64,000 bases of DNA from Voacanga thouarsii (Eukaryota; Streptophyta; Magnoliopsida; Gentianales; Apocynaceae): positions 186,001 to 250,000 of the forward strand of contig JANUWF010002153.1 of NCBI GenBank assembly GCA_026120185.1, read 5' to 3'. Below, piece after piece: positions 37,451 through 48,851 of this stretch. Position numbers and translations under genes: made by a program. Under the pieces are notes generated by a model. That model made no database searches. It was not told the DNA's origin and saw only the letters and a list, made by a program, of their open reading frames with translations. The stretch's first letter is position 1. Each line of letters opens with the position of its first letter.

Positions 37451-37688
37451 AAAAAGGTAGTTCCCCCACCCTGAGGGCCCCCACCGTCCCTGTCCTGGGG
37501 CCATGGAGGAGGTAAATCGCAGGGTGTGCCTCAACTAGTAGCTCTAGAACAGTTACCTTTATCGCAACACCCGTAAGGAGTCGAATCCCAATTGTCATCA
37601 GTGGGATTCGAACCCCCACACTACGAGAGCACGACTGGCAGTCATCACAGCCTGCCCTCACTTGCCAGCTGAGCTATGCCTGGGGGGC
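37451..37688 (-). mobile_element. tRNA-derived SINE
   Basis: About 238 bp on the minus strand, beginning GCCCCCCAGGCATAGCTCAG. Box A is TAGCTCAGCTGG and box B is GGTTCGAATCC, so the head is tRNA-like. It ends in a short T run. A 16-bp duplication, GCAATATCTTCATTAA, flanks it (37435-37450 and 37689-37704). The T-run end resembles the AU-SINE type rather than poly(A)- or (TTG)n-tailed SINEs. The family assignment is inference. Confidence 0.88.
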
Positions 37689-37704
37689 GCAATATCTTCA
37701 TTAA

Positions 37705-39690
37705 TGGACCATCACAAGTGATGATTCTGACCTTTTTGTAATTTCCTACAGAAAAAAGGGTCTTCCAATCACTTCTGACCTGCTTTGCAGATGTTTTCTA
37801 CTCAGCTTGCTTGGTATGCAGCATAGCCCACAATTACACGCCTCCGCAAAGTCAATTCTATATTTGTTCCTTTAGTAATATTTGGAGTTCCTTGGGCTTA
37901 AGCTACTCCACTCTTAATCTCTTTGTTTCTTTCTTCTTCTTTTCTTTCCATTAGAAATGTTCCTATGATCTCATTTTATTCCTTTTCACTTGAGTGGAAT
38001 TCGATACTTGTATACTCGGGTACGGGTCTTCTTGTATCATACTCAACAATCGAATTAAGTTGAGTCGATACATGATATTGTTAATTAAGTCGGAGTTTGG
38101 GTCCGAAACATGTTGATCTGAGTCCGATCTAACCCATTTATAGACTTAATGAAAAACTTCATATGCAATTTCAAACATCTCTACATTTCTTGTAAATGTT
38201 TTATAAATACTCATATCACATTAAGTTACACAATTTATAGATAATTTAAGCATTTCACATCATTTGATACTTGCTACATATGAAAAAGTTGGCCAAGCAG
38301 TCCAACAAAGGTACAAGTTTTGAACAAATATATGCTACAAACTTAACAAAAATGTTAATTGAAGTCAATGTAATTTTTTTTGTGTAAACCATACCTTTTA
38401 ATGTACAAAAAAAGGTACTTCATATATAAAACTAAAAGCAACTACAATGTAGAAAGAGTTTGTATTTAAATTATATTTAGAATAAATTGAATCCAGTAAA
38501 ATCTTCTTCCACTTTTAAAAAATGGAAGACATATGCCCCGTGCACTAATGGATTTATTTTTGAATGTTATATAATCTATTTTAATTATACTTTACAAACG
38601 AATTATTAATGGATAAAACACACTTTTAATCTTTGATATTACTTTTATTAAATAACATAAATTATAATATAAAGGAACTATAGTCTTTTTGGAAATTGGA
38701 AAATCAGTTAATATGATAGTTTACTGGAGTAGTATTAAAAATAGATTATGGATATAAGGAAGAAAAAAATAAATTCTTGATATTTTAAAAGATAGATAAT
38801 TTGGACAAAAAACAATTTCTAAAATAATACTTATTTAGGGAGAAGATAGTAGTTGTCCTCTATGCCAATTTTACACTAAATGTGAAAGTCTCAAATTTAA
38901 AATTTATTTTTGTATGTTATATATAATATGTTTCAATGGTATTTTTACAGATCGATTATTAATGGGAAAATCATACTTCTGGTCTTTAACCTTTACTCTC
39001 TGTCCTAATATTATATATAAAAATATTAATACATTTACAATCTCCAGCAATTTTTTTTTTTAACATTTTTGTTTTGAAATCCAACTGTCTCTCTATCTCT
39101 TTGTAAGTCAATTTATTTTTGAACATCTTTAATGTCTTTTATATAAGGAATCCTTCTAAAGTTTTCAAATTTTTGTTAATTATATGAAATTTATTATTTT
39201 AAATGTAAAATTGAAACCTTTTTAACAACTTTGGTATAAATTTAAAGCTTTTAATATATTTAGTATAAAATCAGAATAAAAAGTAAACGTTACGAGTTAA
39301 AAAGTATGATTTACATATTATCAATAAATATAAAAATTTCATTATTGTAATAAATTATATTTATTACTATTTCAAAAAAACTAAAAACAATTACTAAATA
39401 TTTTTAAAACATTCTACATCCCTATCATTTTCACTGTTCTATTGATTTTTTTCATTATTTCAATGAGTGCTATCACTAAATATTTAAAGATAGGGATGGA
39501 AGCAAGAATTTAGAGTTGGAGGGGACAAATTATATGGAAGAGTATATTGAAGGATAATAAATTTTTTAGGAGGTGAAATATAAAATTTAAAAGATATTTT
39601 AAAAATTTTTTTATGTTTTTTAAAAACAAATTAAAAGATTTTAAAATTTTTTTGGGGGAATGAGGGGCGCTTGCCCTCCCTAATTCCGTG
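37705..39690. other. AT-rich non-coding stretch
   Basis: No gene recognised. Near the end (39540-39690), GGAGG- and GGGGGAATGAGGGGCGC-like sequence has a rough inverted counterpart at 43010-43130, just beyond the gypsy remnant. Confidence 0.4.
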
Positions 39691-39719
39691 TATGCTGAAA
39701 GAGAACAAGTTTACAGTGG

Positions 39720-42700
39720 TCAATAACTATAGAGGAATCTTGCCATTACAAAGACTTCTATATTGGCATTAACAGATTTTTAGAAATTATTCGTTATAGA
39801 ATTTGACACTTCTTGTGTCGCAGTTGGGGTTGTGCTTAGCCAAGAAGGAAGGCCTTCAAAATTTTTTAGTGAGAAATTATCTAAACAAAAGAATCGTAAT
39901 TGACTAATTATTTAGAACTTCATGTATTAGTTCGATATATTTATCATTGGTGGTATTATTTGGTATGCTTGGAATTTGTAGTCATTTCAGACCAAGAGGC
40001 ATTGCGCCACTTAAATTCTCAAAAGAAGTTGAATTGAATCCAAGACATGACTAAATGGATTACCTATCTTCCGGGATTCAATTTCTTTTTGAGGCATCAA
40101 TCTGGTGAGCTGAATAAGGTGGCAGAAAGGTTATCTTTTTAACTACACTAAAGGTGTAGGTTTTTGGGTTTGAAGAGATTAATAATCAATAGGCTAATGA
40201 CCTTTTTTTTTTTTTTCCTTTCCTTTCCTTTAGTGTTAAAAGAATTGCATGACCAGCAACCTAGTACAATAGCTCCTTTTGCTACATATAGAAGGCAACT
40301 TGTTCAAAGGTAACAACTAGCTTTGTATTCTGGCAAGTCTCTTAGTGAGAACATTATTTGGGAAATGGTGGTCTGGGAAGAAACTTTGGGTAAGACCTTG
40401 ACGATGGCGGAGGATCGACACATTGGCAAAAAAATGTGCAAAAATGTTGATAGATTGGTATAATGATGTTGAATTTGTCAATATACAAAAGGGTATTCAC
40501 AAAATAATAGTTTGTATACTCCCCCCACCAGTAGCTACAACGCCATGGGGTTTATTTGAGCATAGATTTTGTATTGGGTTTTCCTAAAATAAGGGACATG
40601 ACTCGATTTTTGTAGTAGTAGACAAGTTTTTAAAAAACGGTGTTAGTGTTGTGCTCTAGAAGCAATCACTTGTGTCATGTATTTTGCATATTAAATTAAT
40701 AAGAGGCATTCTTTGTCTTTCAGTTTGATTGTTATATCTAAACATGTGTACAAACCGTTAGATAAAATCCCTAGTACAACACAGTGTTAAGGAAATCATG
40801 ATAGAGATCATGATGTGAGATTCCTACTACACTATGTAGTGTTTATACTTAAATAATCCCCAATCATAGTATTAATAAGATGGGACATTATTAATACGCC
40901 AAGACTGGCACATGGTATATCTCTTGATTGGATCAAGCGATGGTTCTCATATCCGTGAGTATTAGGATACTCAGGATTAACGTGTGGATGCTTGTTTTGG
41001 AACAAGTTCATTGGATGACCTAACTACGAGATAATCACTTGGATAACTATTTAGTGCCAGTGATAGAATCTCATTATAGCAAGTGTGCAAGTATCCTTAG
41101 ACTTGAGATCTCCAAGGTACTTTGTTTAACGAGCGTTGTACTTTGATTCTAATCTTTGGAGTCTTATCTAGGACTGCCTACGGGATGGATATTGGATACA
41201 ACGTAAAGTAAACGAAAGTAATTGAGAAAGTCAATAAAGGATTCACCACTCCTAATAGTAGGAAAGTATATCTCAAGGCCACTTGTAGAAATCATTACTC
41301 ATGAAGTCCTTGGCCAAGGCGACTATGTGATGGAAATGGTTCCAATTGATACACATATCAAGTAATGGATTTCTTGAACAAGTACTAAAATATTCGGGGT
41401 CAGAATTAATAATATTCTGGGGGGAGTTGGCACTAATTTCATGCTCTAGGCCGAATGAGATATTGTATGGTGAAAGGAGTTTATTGCACTGATAATTTGC
41501 TATTGAAAGGTTCATGTCAAGCCACTTGACTTTCTGGACTTTTGGGTGGTCAAGAGTCATTGCTAGATGTCGCTCTTGATATGCTAAATATGGATTTATT
41601 AATTAGAGAATTAATAAATTTAATCTTTTATTTTATTAAGGATTATTAATTCTAATATTGTTAGAATTAATTCATATTATGCTACCAATAAGACCACGAA
41701 ACTTAATGGGTCACACACAATAAATGTTTGAATGCTCAAATATATTATTTGATAATATAGTAGGGTTAATTAAGAGAAGTGAATATATTTATAAGTGAAT
41801 TATAAGTTTGTTATAATTCATGGGACCTAATTGTAATTAAGTAAACTTCAAGGACCAATTTGTTGACAATTGGACGTTGAAGGACTAAGTTACAATTTAC
41901 GGTAATTATAAATCTATAAATATAAGGAAACGGTTTCTTTAGGGTAAGAGACACAGATTATTCACGCAATAACAGAGAAACCGTTTCTCTGCCTCTCTCT
42001 TGATCAAACCCTAGTCGTCTCTCTCTTATTAATCAAACCCTAGCCTCCTAAATTCTACTAGCATAGAATTGTGAGATTGTGAGCATTCGACCTTGTGTGG
42101 ATTATCATTAGAGGGAGTTCTTTCTTGGACTTCAGTTGAGCTGCTGTGAACCGGTTTTGTGATCTGGGTCGTGCCTGCGTTCTTGGAACAAGAGAAATTT
42201 AAATTCTGGCTTCAAGAGGTAATAAGCGTGATCTTCTCTTTTTCCCGTTTCTACTGCAAACCCATGATCCATGGCTTGGATTTCTTGCTATTTTCCGCTG
42301 CGTTTAATCTGTTTAATTAATTTAGAAATCCTACAAACGGCTCATTTCTTTTGTTGTTCACAAAACTTCCGATGCATAACTGAACTTTTCTTCATACAGA
42401 TTATTCACTTATATAGAGTTTTTCCTATTATTGTCTGTGATTGTGTCGTGAAGTTTAGGGGAATATTTTTAGCCTACTTTAAAAAGAAGTTAGAGATGAA
42501 ATTATTGTATTCCAACATTGTCCATCTGCAAAAGGATGGACAGACAGATTGTGAATTGAAGTCTTGGAAAACTACTTCGCTATGTTGTGGAAGACCATGT
42601 AAAAGACATGGGATCTAATCTAATCCTTTCACATGCTAAATATGTAGATAATATTAATAACGCAGTTAATTGTAACAGAGGACTCTTTTTGAGGTTGTTA

Positions 42701-43010
42701 TTGTTACAAACCTCAATGTTTTGGACTCAATTGACCTACCTCAAGATGCACAAGTAAGTGGGCATTCTGAGAGGATTCATCAAGAAATTCAGGCTACCAC
42801 TGAAACTATCAATAAGAAGTATAATGTTGAAGCAGATAGACATTGTAAACTAAGAGAATTTGTTGAGGATGAGCAAGTAATAGTTTATCTGCAAAGAGAT
42901 AGACATCTAAAGGTATTCATCATAAACTGAAATCTAAGATGATTGGCCCTTGAACAATTTTAAAGAATATAAATCAAATGCTTATTTGGTGGAACATACG
43001 GCCCAGAGAA
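39720..43010 (+). pseudogene. Decayed Ty3/gypsy pol (RNase H and integrase), split by a solo LTR
   Basis: Plus-strand translation gives EFDTSCVAVGVVLSQEGRPS (RNase H, near 39800) with many stops after it. An integrase stretch follows at about 40510-40640 (YTPPPVATTPWG, then DFVLGFP-like sequence and VVDKF). After a 1.7-kb insertion it continues at 42350-42600 with ELFFIQIIHLYRVFPIIVCD and LQKDGQTD, the integrase core and the QTDGQTE-type motif. At 42720-43000 come the linker and a chromodomain-side segment (KKYNVEADRHCKLREF, VIVYLQRDRH). RNase H before integrase is the gypsy order. Stops and frameshifts throughout mean it is dead. LTRs were not identified. Confidence 0.85.
40641..42335 (+). 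mobile_element. Solo LTR (1.7 kb) inside the gypsy integrase
   Basis: It begins TGTTAGTGTTGTGCTCTAG and ends AGAAATCCTACA. A perfect AACGG duplication flanks it (40636-40640 and 42336-42340). It is 1695 bp with no coding region. Removing it and one AACGG rejoins the integrase sequence. The orientation is taken as plus because of a CTATAAATATAAGG TATA-like block near 41912, followed by a leader-like, CT-rich stretch. The family is not assigned. Confidence 0.85.
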
Positions 43011-43537
43011 GCACAGCCGCCCCCCAAAATTTTTAAAATTGTATAATTTACTCTAAAAAATTTAAAATTTTTTAATAGAGCCTTACCTCCTAAAATTTTT
43101 TAAAAAAATTATAGTATTATCCCTCTAACATATCTTTTTATATAACTTGACCCCTCAATCTCAAGTCTCTAATTCTATCCCTAATCCAACTAATCTTCTG
43201 ATTAGTCTTATCTTCAATGATTAGGATTTATTTGATTTTCATAGTTTTGAGGAAAACATGAATGAGCTGAAGGATAGTAAAGGGTTTGAGCACTTATTAA
43301 AAAAAAAATAAAAAATTCTAAGGATGTTATTCAAGAAATGCTTGGTGTTAAAGAGGTTTGGGTAAGCTAGCATTAGAAGTTACATGGACATTAGAAATTC
43401 CATGGATTTCCCAATATGAGCTTAATGTAACAGTTTTCTCGTTGGGAGTTATTTTACTTTCTTTAGACAAGGATTTTAGTAAAATAATAATTTCCCTTTT
43501 TTGGCTATTGTTTTAGACATGTCTTCATTTTAGGGTA
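43010..43537. other. Non-coding flank of the gypsy remnant
   Basis: AT-rich, with CCGCCCCCCAAAATTTTT and TTACCTCCTAAAATTTTTT at 43017-43110 that mirror 39540-39690. It probably holds leftover 3' sequence of the gypsy element. No coding call is made. Confidence 0.35.
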
Positions 43538-43875
43538 GTATTACTAGGCACTAAGAAACTCCGCCTATGAGTTCCGCGGGTTTTGTTTGCAATGTTCATT
43601 GTCGGTCTCAAACCCAGATAAAGGAGGAAAGTTGCAGTAAGGCTTGTGATGACCAGCGTAAAATATAGTCACATCTATGACATGAACTAATCGATTAACT
43701 TCGTGGGGGCATTCCATACTCATCGATCTGCTGCACTTCCTAAACTCAGGTATAGTGATAAATATGCAAGGGTAGCTAGGTCGTTGCTCGGAAGCAACGC
43801 GCCGTGTTAGTCCTCGGATACGGTGTCAAATATATAAGGGTGTAGGGTAAAAAAAAAACAGTTTATAGTGATAGA

Positions 43876-44269
43876 ATACGTCTAGTTACATGGAATATAA
43901 GATCTTTGACCAGTAGATTAACAGAACTAGTTGAGGTAATGCAGAGGAGAAAGATTAGCATTTTGTGTCTTTAGAAAACCAAGTGGATGGGTGAAAAAAC
44001 GAGAGTAATAGCTCCGTGGGGTTATAAGCTTTGGTATTCAGGTAGAGTTAGGAATAGAAATGGAGTATGGATTATTATTAACCGTAAATTTATTGATGAT
44101 ATGATTGAAGTACAGAGGAAGAGTGATAGGATTTTAAGCATTAATATTATGATTGGCGGCAAGATTATTACTATTATTAGTGCGTATGTGCCATAAGTGG
44201 GACTCGATGATTTGGTTAGGCAGCAGTTTTAGGATGATTTAGATGAGATTGTTCAGAGTGTACTGTGTG
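43876..44269 (+). pseudogene. LINE endonuclease, N-terminal part
   Basis: The plus-strand frame gives RLVTWNIRSLT (first endonuclease motif), then KLWYSGRVRNRNGVWIIINR and ISAYVP, the usual APE-type endonuclease blocks of plant RTE LINEs. Stops occur before KTKWMG and after AYVP. The frame runs into the hAT insertion at 44270. Confidence 0.88.
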
Positions 44270-44387
44270 TAGCAATGGCAACTGGGCCGGGCCCGCCCCG
44301 CTCGGCAGACCGAGCACTGTGCGCCGGTCCGGGCCAGGGGGTAAAATCCCTGGCCCGCCTAGGCCCGCAGCCCGGAGGGCCGGCCTG

Positions 44388-44421
44388 CCAGAGAGAGCCG
44401 TTACCCAACGGCTCTCTCTGG
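44388..44421. repeat. Perfect hairpin in the hAT 5' subterminal region
   Basis: Two 15-bp arms, CCAGAGAGAGCCGTT and its exact complement, flank a 4-base ACCC loop. A long T run follows. Confidence 0.9.
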
Positions 44422-44979
44422 TTTTTTTTTAATTTGGTCCTTTAATTTTTTTTTTGCAATTTAGCCCCTAAAACGGCTGAATTTTTTTTTTTTTGCAATT
44501 TGGTCCCTAACCCCCAAAACTCTATAAATACCCCTCAATTCAACCCAAAACTCATCAACACTCTCCGATTCTCTCCAATTCTCTCAAACTCTCTCCAATT
44601 ATCTCCAATTCTCTTTTATTTCCATTCATCTTTCTCTCATAATCCTCAAATTTATTCATTTTCTCTACAAAGAGTATTAGAATATAATTTATTTTTGTGC
44701 TATACTTTTTCAATTCTTCAAGAAAATCTTCATATTTTAGAAGATTGTTGAGTAGCAGAATAGTGGATACAAGAAGTTAAAAGCTCAACAAAGTATTGTT
44801 ATTCTCGAATCTTGGTCATCAACAAATTAGTATTTCTTAATATTACATTCTTTTATTTTAGCTTTATTAGTTGTTTATTTTTTTAATTTTTAAATTAATT
44901 TGTTATTTATATATTTCAATTCTCTTATTTCATTATTTGTTAATACTTTTTTTTTTTTGAACTTTTATTTGAATTTTGA

Positions 44980-45293
44980 TTGCTTGTTTTTTTTTTTAAA
45001 GAAATAATCGATCCAAATCAATATCATCATTTTTCTTCATCCCAATCATCTGCACATTTTGATTTTAATATAGATCTAGATTTGAATTTAATAAATAATG
45101 AAATAGGTAATGAAGATGAAGGTCCTAGTAGGCCTAGTGTTAGTGTTTTACAATCACAATCAACTCCAATAATTAATCCCGACGCATCTAATATAGGTGA
45201 GGATGATGTTGAAACAATGGATGTTACAACTAAAGCAAAAATATCTATGGTTTGGAATCTTTTTGAAAAAGATAATGATAGTGATAGGGCAAT
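44980..45293 (+). pseudogene. hAT transposase, N-terminal exon
   Basis: An open frame of hydrophilic, Asp/Asn/Ser-rich sequence (FNIDLDLNLINNEIGNEDEG) leads to VWNLFEKDNDSDRA. There the CACTA element interrupts it just before the first zinc-finger cysteine. A T-rich, AAAG-ending stretch near 44998 could be a splice acceptor. Confidence 0.75.
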
Positions 45294-45309
45294 CACTACA
45301 AAAAATACT

Positions 45310-45560
45310 AGCAAATACGACGATACAAATTACGACGGCCGTAAAGCCGTCATATTTGTGTATCTTTAACGACGGTTAACGAGCCGTCGCAAAAGGTGAA
45401 CTAATACGACGGTTTGGAAACAACCGTCGTATTATGCCAACAAAATACGACGACTAAGCCAACCGTCGCAAAAAGTCGACATAATACGACGGTTTTTTCC
45501 AAACCGTCGTATTAGTAAACCTTTTGCGACGGTTTCCCCAACAGTCGTATTTGGTTTTAA
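45310..45560. repeat. Left subterminal repeat array of the CACTA element
   Basis: About a dozen TACGACGG or CCGTCGTA units (allowing variants such as GCGACGG) in both orientations, many paired into short palindromes. In this superfamily such arrays are transposase-binding sites. Confidence 0.88.
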
Positions 45561-46339
45561 TTAACATTTGGTTTTTTTTGCAAATATCACACTTTAACAA
45601 CCATCGTATGAGTCAAATACACTATTTTTTATTACTATTTTATAAGTATTACTAAAAAAATGTGATAAAATAAAACAAATGACTTTCAAATTTGGTATAA
45701 TTAAATTAACTTGTTTTAACTTTATAAATATATCTAACTAATACTTAGATAAGTAATCTTGTAAATAAATTTTAGTTTGCATCTTATGAATTCAATTTTC
45801 TTATATTTGTATTAAAGATCGAGTTTAAAGTTTATTTTGTTAGTTAATTATTGTATTGGTATGTTTTGTGTGTGTGTGTGTGTGTGTGTATACATATATA
45901 TGTATATATGTATGTGTGTGTGTATACTTTTATACATTATAACATGTGCTTATTAATTAATTAGTGAGTATTAGATTAATATGTTCCTTCCATTCATCGA
46001 CAAATAATTGTCCTAATTGTCTTTTTAATTTGTCTGAAAAATAACTGTCCATTTTAAAAATATGTAGATTAATTATATTTAATTATAATATTATTTCTAA
46101 TTTTACTCTTAGCACAATCTTATAAGGAAGCAATGGATATTTTAATCATTTTTATATAATTTTACAATTCAATAAAATGCATAATCTTTACAATTAAGTC
46201 AATTATTGGTGAACGGATAGAGTATATATAATATGAAAAATTTTAATTACAAATATGCATGTGTGTGCATATATCTATGTAGTATATATAATATAATTAA
46301 TATTATAGAATTAAATTTAATGTAATTTTGTGTCGTGTT

Positions 46340-46373
<34 letters not shown>

Positions 46374-46399
46374 AATTAAAAAGTAAATAATTTTTAATA

Positions 46400-46640
46400 T
46401 TTTTTATCGGATTAAATACGACGGTTAGTTAACCGTCGTATTAGGTCAATTTAATACGACGGTTATTTACAAACCGTCGTATTAATTAAACCTAATACGA
46501 CGGTTAACTAACCGTCGTATTTAATCCGATAAAAAATTTTAAAAATTATAACCGTCGTATTAAATTGACCTGATACGACGATTATTTCTTAACCGTCGTA
46601 TGAAGTTCGTTTTATACAACGGCTTTAATAACCGTCGTAT
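46400..46640. repeat. Internal palindromic array of the CACTA element
   Basis: A second cluster of the same TACGACGG units lies about 1.1 kb inside the left end. It includes a perfect inverted repeat with 47-bp arms (46400-46446 and 46490-46536) around a 43-base loop. The loop itself holds a smaller palindrome of the same unit. Confidence 0.9.
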
Positions 46641-48851
46641 ACCGGCTTCCTATTTCATCCCCTGGCTTTCCTTTCTTCTTCGTTGAGCTCCTTGTCGCCT
46701 GCGGTTTGCCTTATTCTGGTCGTCTTCTCCGGCAGCTCGTCTTAATTGGCAGGTCTCTTTGCATCGCGCTGTCCGGCAGTCTTCTCCGGGTCGTCTTCTT
46801 CGGCAGGGCAGGTTGTCTTTGTGTCATTCAACTCGTCTTCTCCTCATCTCAGTCGCAAGGGACCTTCAGATCTGACTGCTGCTTGTCTATCAGAGCATCG
46901 AGGTGCATGTTCTTGCATTTGTTTTGGGAGTTTATGACAAATAGAGCTTAATTTCACCTACATTGTCATCGTTATTTGAGATGAATTTGTGTTTGTTTAG
47001 AAAAGGCTTTCCTAGAATTTGTCGAAAATAGCAGAAAAATACTCAAGAAAATAAGTTATATTTCCTGCTCTCTTGACAGAAGCAGTGTCGGGTGTCGGAT
47101 GCTTTCTAGACAAAAGCAGTGAAGAATCCATTTTGTTGGAAGTTTAGCATTCACTATAAACCTTTAATTGAAGTGTTAGAATGTAAAGGAAACTAAGAGT
47201 GTATGGCCAAGAATCAGATTACGCAAAGTTAATGGAAGGTTGAAAAAGAAGTCTGAATATATGTTGGTAAAGAAATGTTAAAATGGTATTGTTTCATGGT
47301 TTGCACAAATTGAATTGCTATGGTTGCAGGGTATTTAGTTGAAATAACTGAACAAAACCTTGCTTTGGGATGTTAAGAAAGCTTTAGGATGAATTTTGTG
47401 GGACTTTAGATGCAATGAAGTCAACAAAACAATACATACATAGCAATTGTAAGCAATTGTGAAAACATGAACATATTGTTGAATGGTGGCTACTTGGACA
47501 TGTTTAAAAGAGCTGAGGGGAAAGGCTGGCCAAAACTCTCTCATTCAGATATTAAAAAAGTCTTAGGGAAGGTTATACATAATAGTTTGTATAGGAAAAT
47601 TTATAGAAACCACCTCTGTAAATTTGTGATCACAAATGGTGACTGTTTTGTGCATTCCATATGTGGTGTCTGTTCACAGATTAAACTGTACAAAGTGGCA
47701 AGCAATTCTAAAGTTTTATAAACTTGAACTTGCAGATAAATTTCTTAGGAATATTTTGGGACAGATAGTACATACATTGGACCGGTACATAAGAATTTAT
47801 GGAGTAAATATGGAACTCTGCCATTGTGTAGTTGCTGGAAATACTGTTTTGCTCAATTGAAATATGCGAGAGCGAAAATTTTCTATTTCATTGCACTTTT
47901 GTCTTTAACCTCCCTCCCTGTTTCCCAAAACTCATGCCCTCTCTCCTTTTCTACCTCTTATATCTCTTCCCTATTTCAAATCAAATCTAGGATTTCTTTT
48001 TCTTTCCTTTATTTTTCTTTATGTGTCTTAGGTAGCATTTGTTGGACTGCTGAAATTTAAGGTTTGTTTTGAGGGACTATGTGGTATGACTTTTTTGAAT
48101 TGTTGTTAAAGGCGTCAGTTTATACGTTTGCCTTTGTGGAATGAGTGTTTTTGTTTGGAATTTGTTATGTGCAAGTGTGTTTGGCAACTGCATGCATGGT
48201 GAATGCAAGTGCTAATTATGTAGAAAATGCAACTTAATTATGTGTTTTGGAAGAGGACCTAGTTGGATGAGTGGAGGTTTACTTGGAAATTTATTATAAA
48301 CATGATTGAATGGTTGGATGGTTTTATGAGTTTTTTGGTGGTTGAATTACATAATTGCGCATTTTGAGGTGGCCTAGTGCCTGGAAAATATTCATTTTAT
48401 AGGGGAAATTCTGTCAAAATTTTTTCAATTTTTTTTTTCAAAGAATCTGAATAAAATATTTTTATGAGACAATTTTTTACAAATAATTTTATTTTTTTAA
48501 GTAGATAATTTACTAAATGTCTGGTATGTTTATCTTGATTTTTTAAGTAGATTTTTTAAAGTATTTTTTAAGTAGCGTATTTGTTTAAAGGATTTTGGAG
48601 TTCCAAGATATATTGATTAATTAAATCTTTTATTTTCTCTCTTTTAAAAACTCTCAAGGAGTGTATTTATTTATTTTAACTACTACTAAAACCATGTTTA
48701 TCATTTCCACTACTAAAAAAGAGAATGAACACTAATTTGATGGGGATTGAATTCTTGACCTATTTTCATTTTATCATTGCCCTTCATTTCCATTTATTAT
48801 TGAATATGTTCATCATAACGAAACTTGTAGATCGACTGAAAATATGGATAA
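46641..48851. other. CACTA interior upstream of TNP2, no recognised gene
   Basis: A moderately GC-rich, CTTCTCCGG-containing stretch at 46660-46930 may be leader or a first exon. The rest is AT-rich. Short open frames here show no motif I recognise. Confidence 0.4.

Noticed and set aside
44280..44400. CpG-island-like GC block
   Set aside because: It is the subterminal sequence of the hAT element, matched by a similar block at the other end.
45310..45560. CRISPR-like array of short repeats
   Set aside because: Units are in both orientations with irregular spacing at the ends of a CACTA transposon, in a plant genome.
46706..46951. 81-codon open frame in the CACTA element
   Set aside because: No similarity recognised. 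It may be leader sequence of the transposase transcript, but a gene call is not supported.
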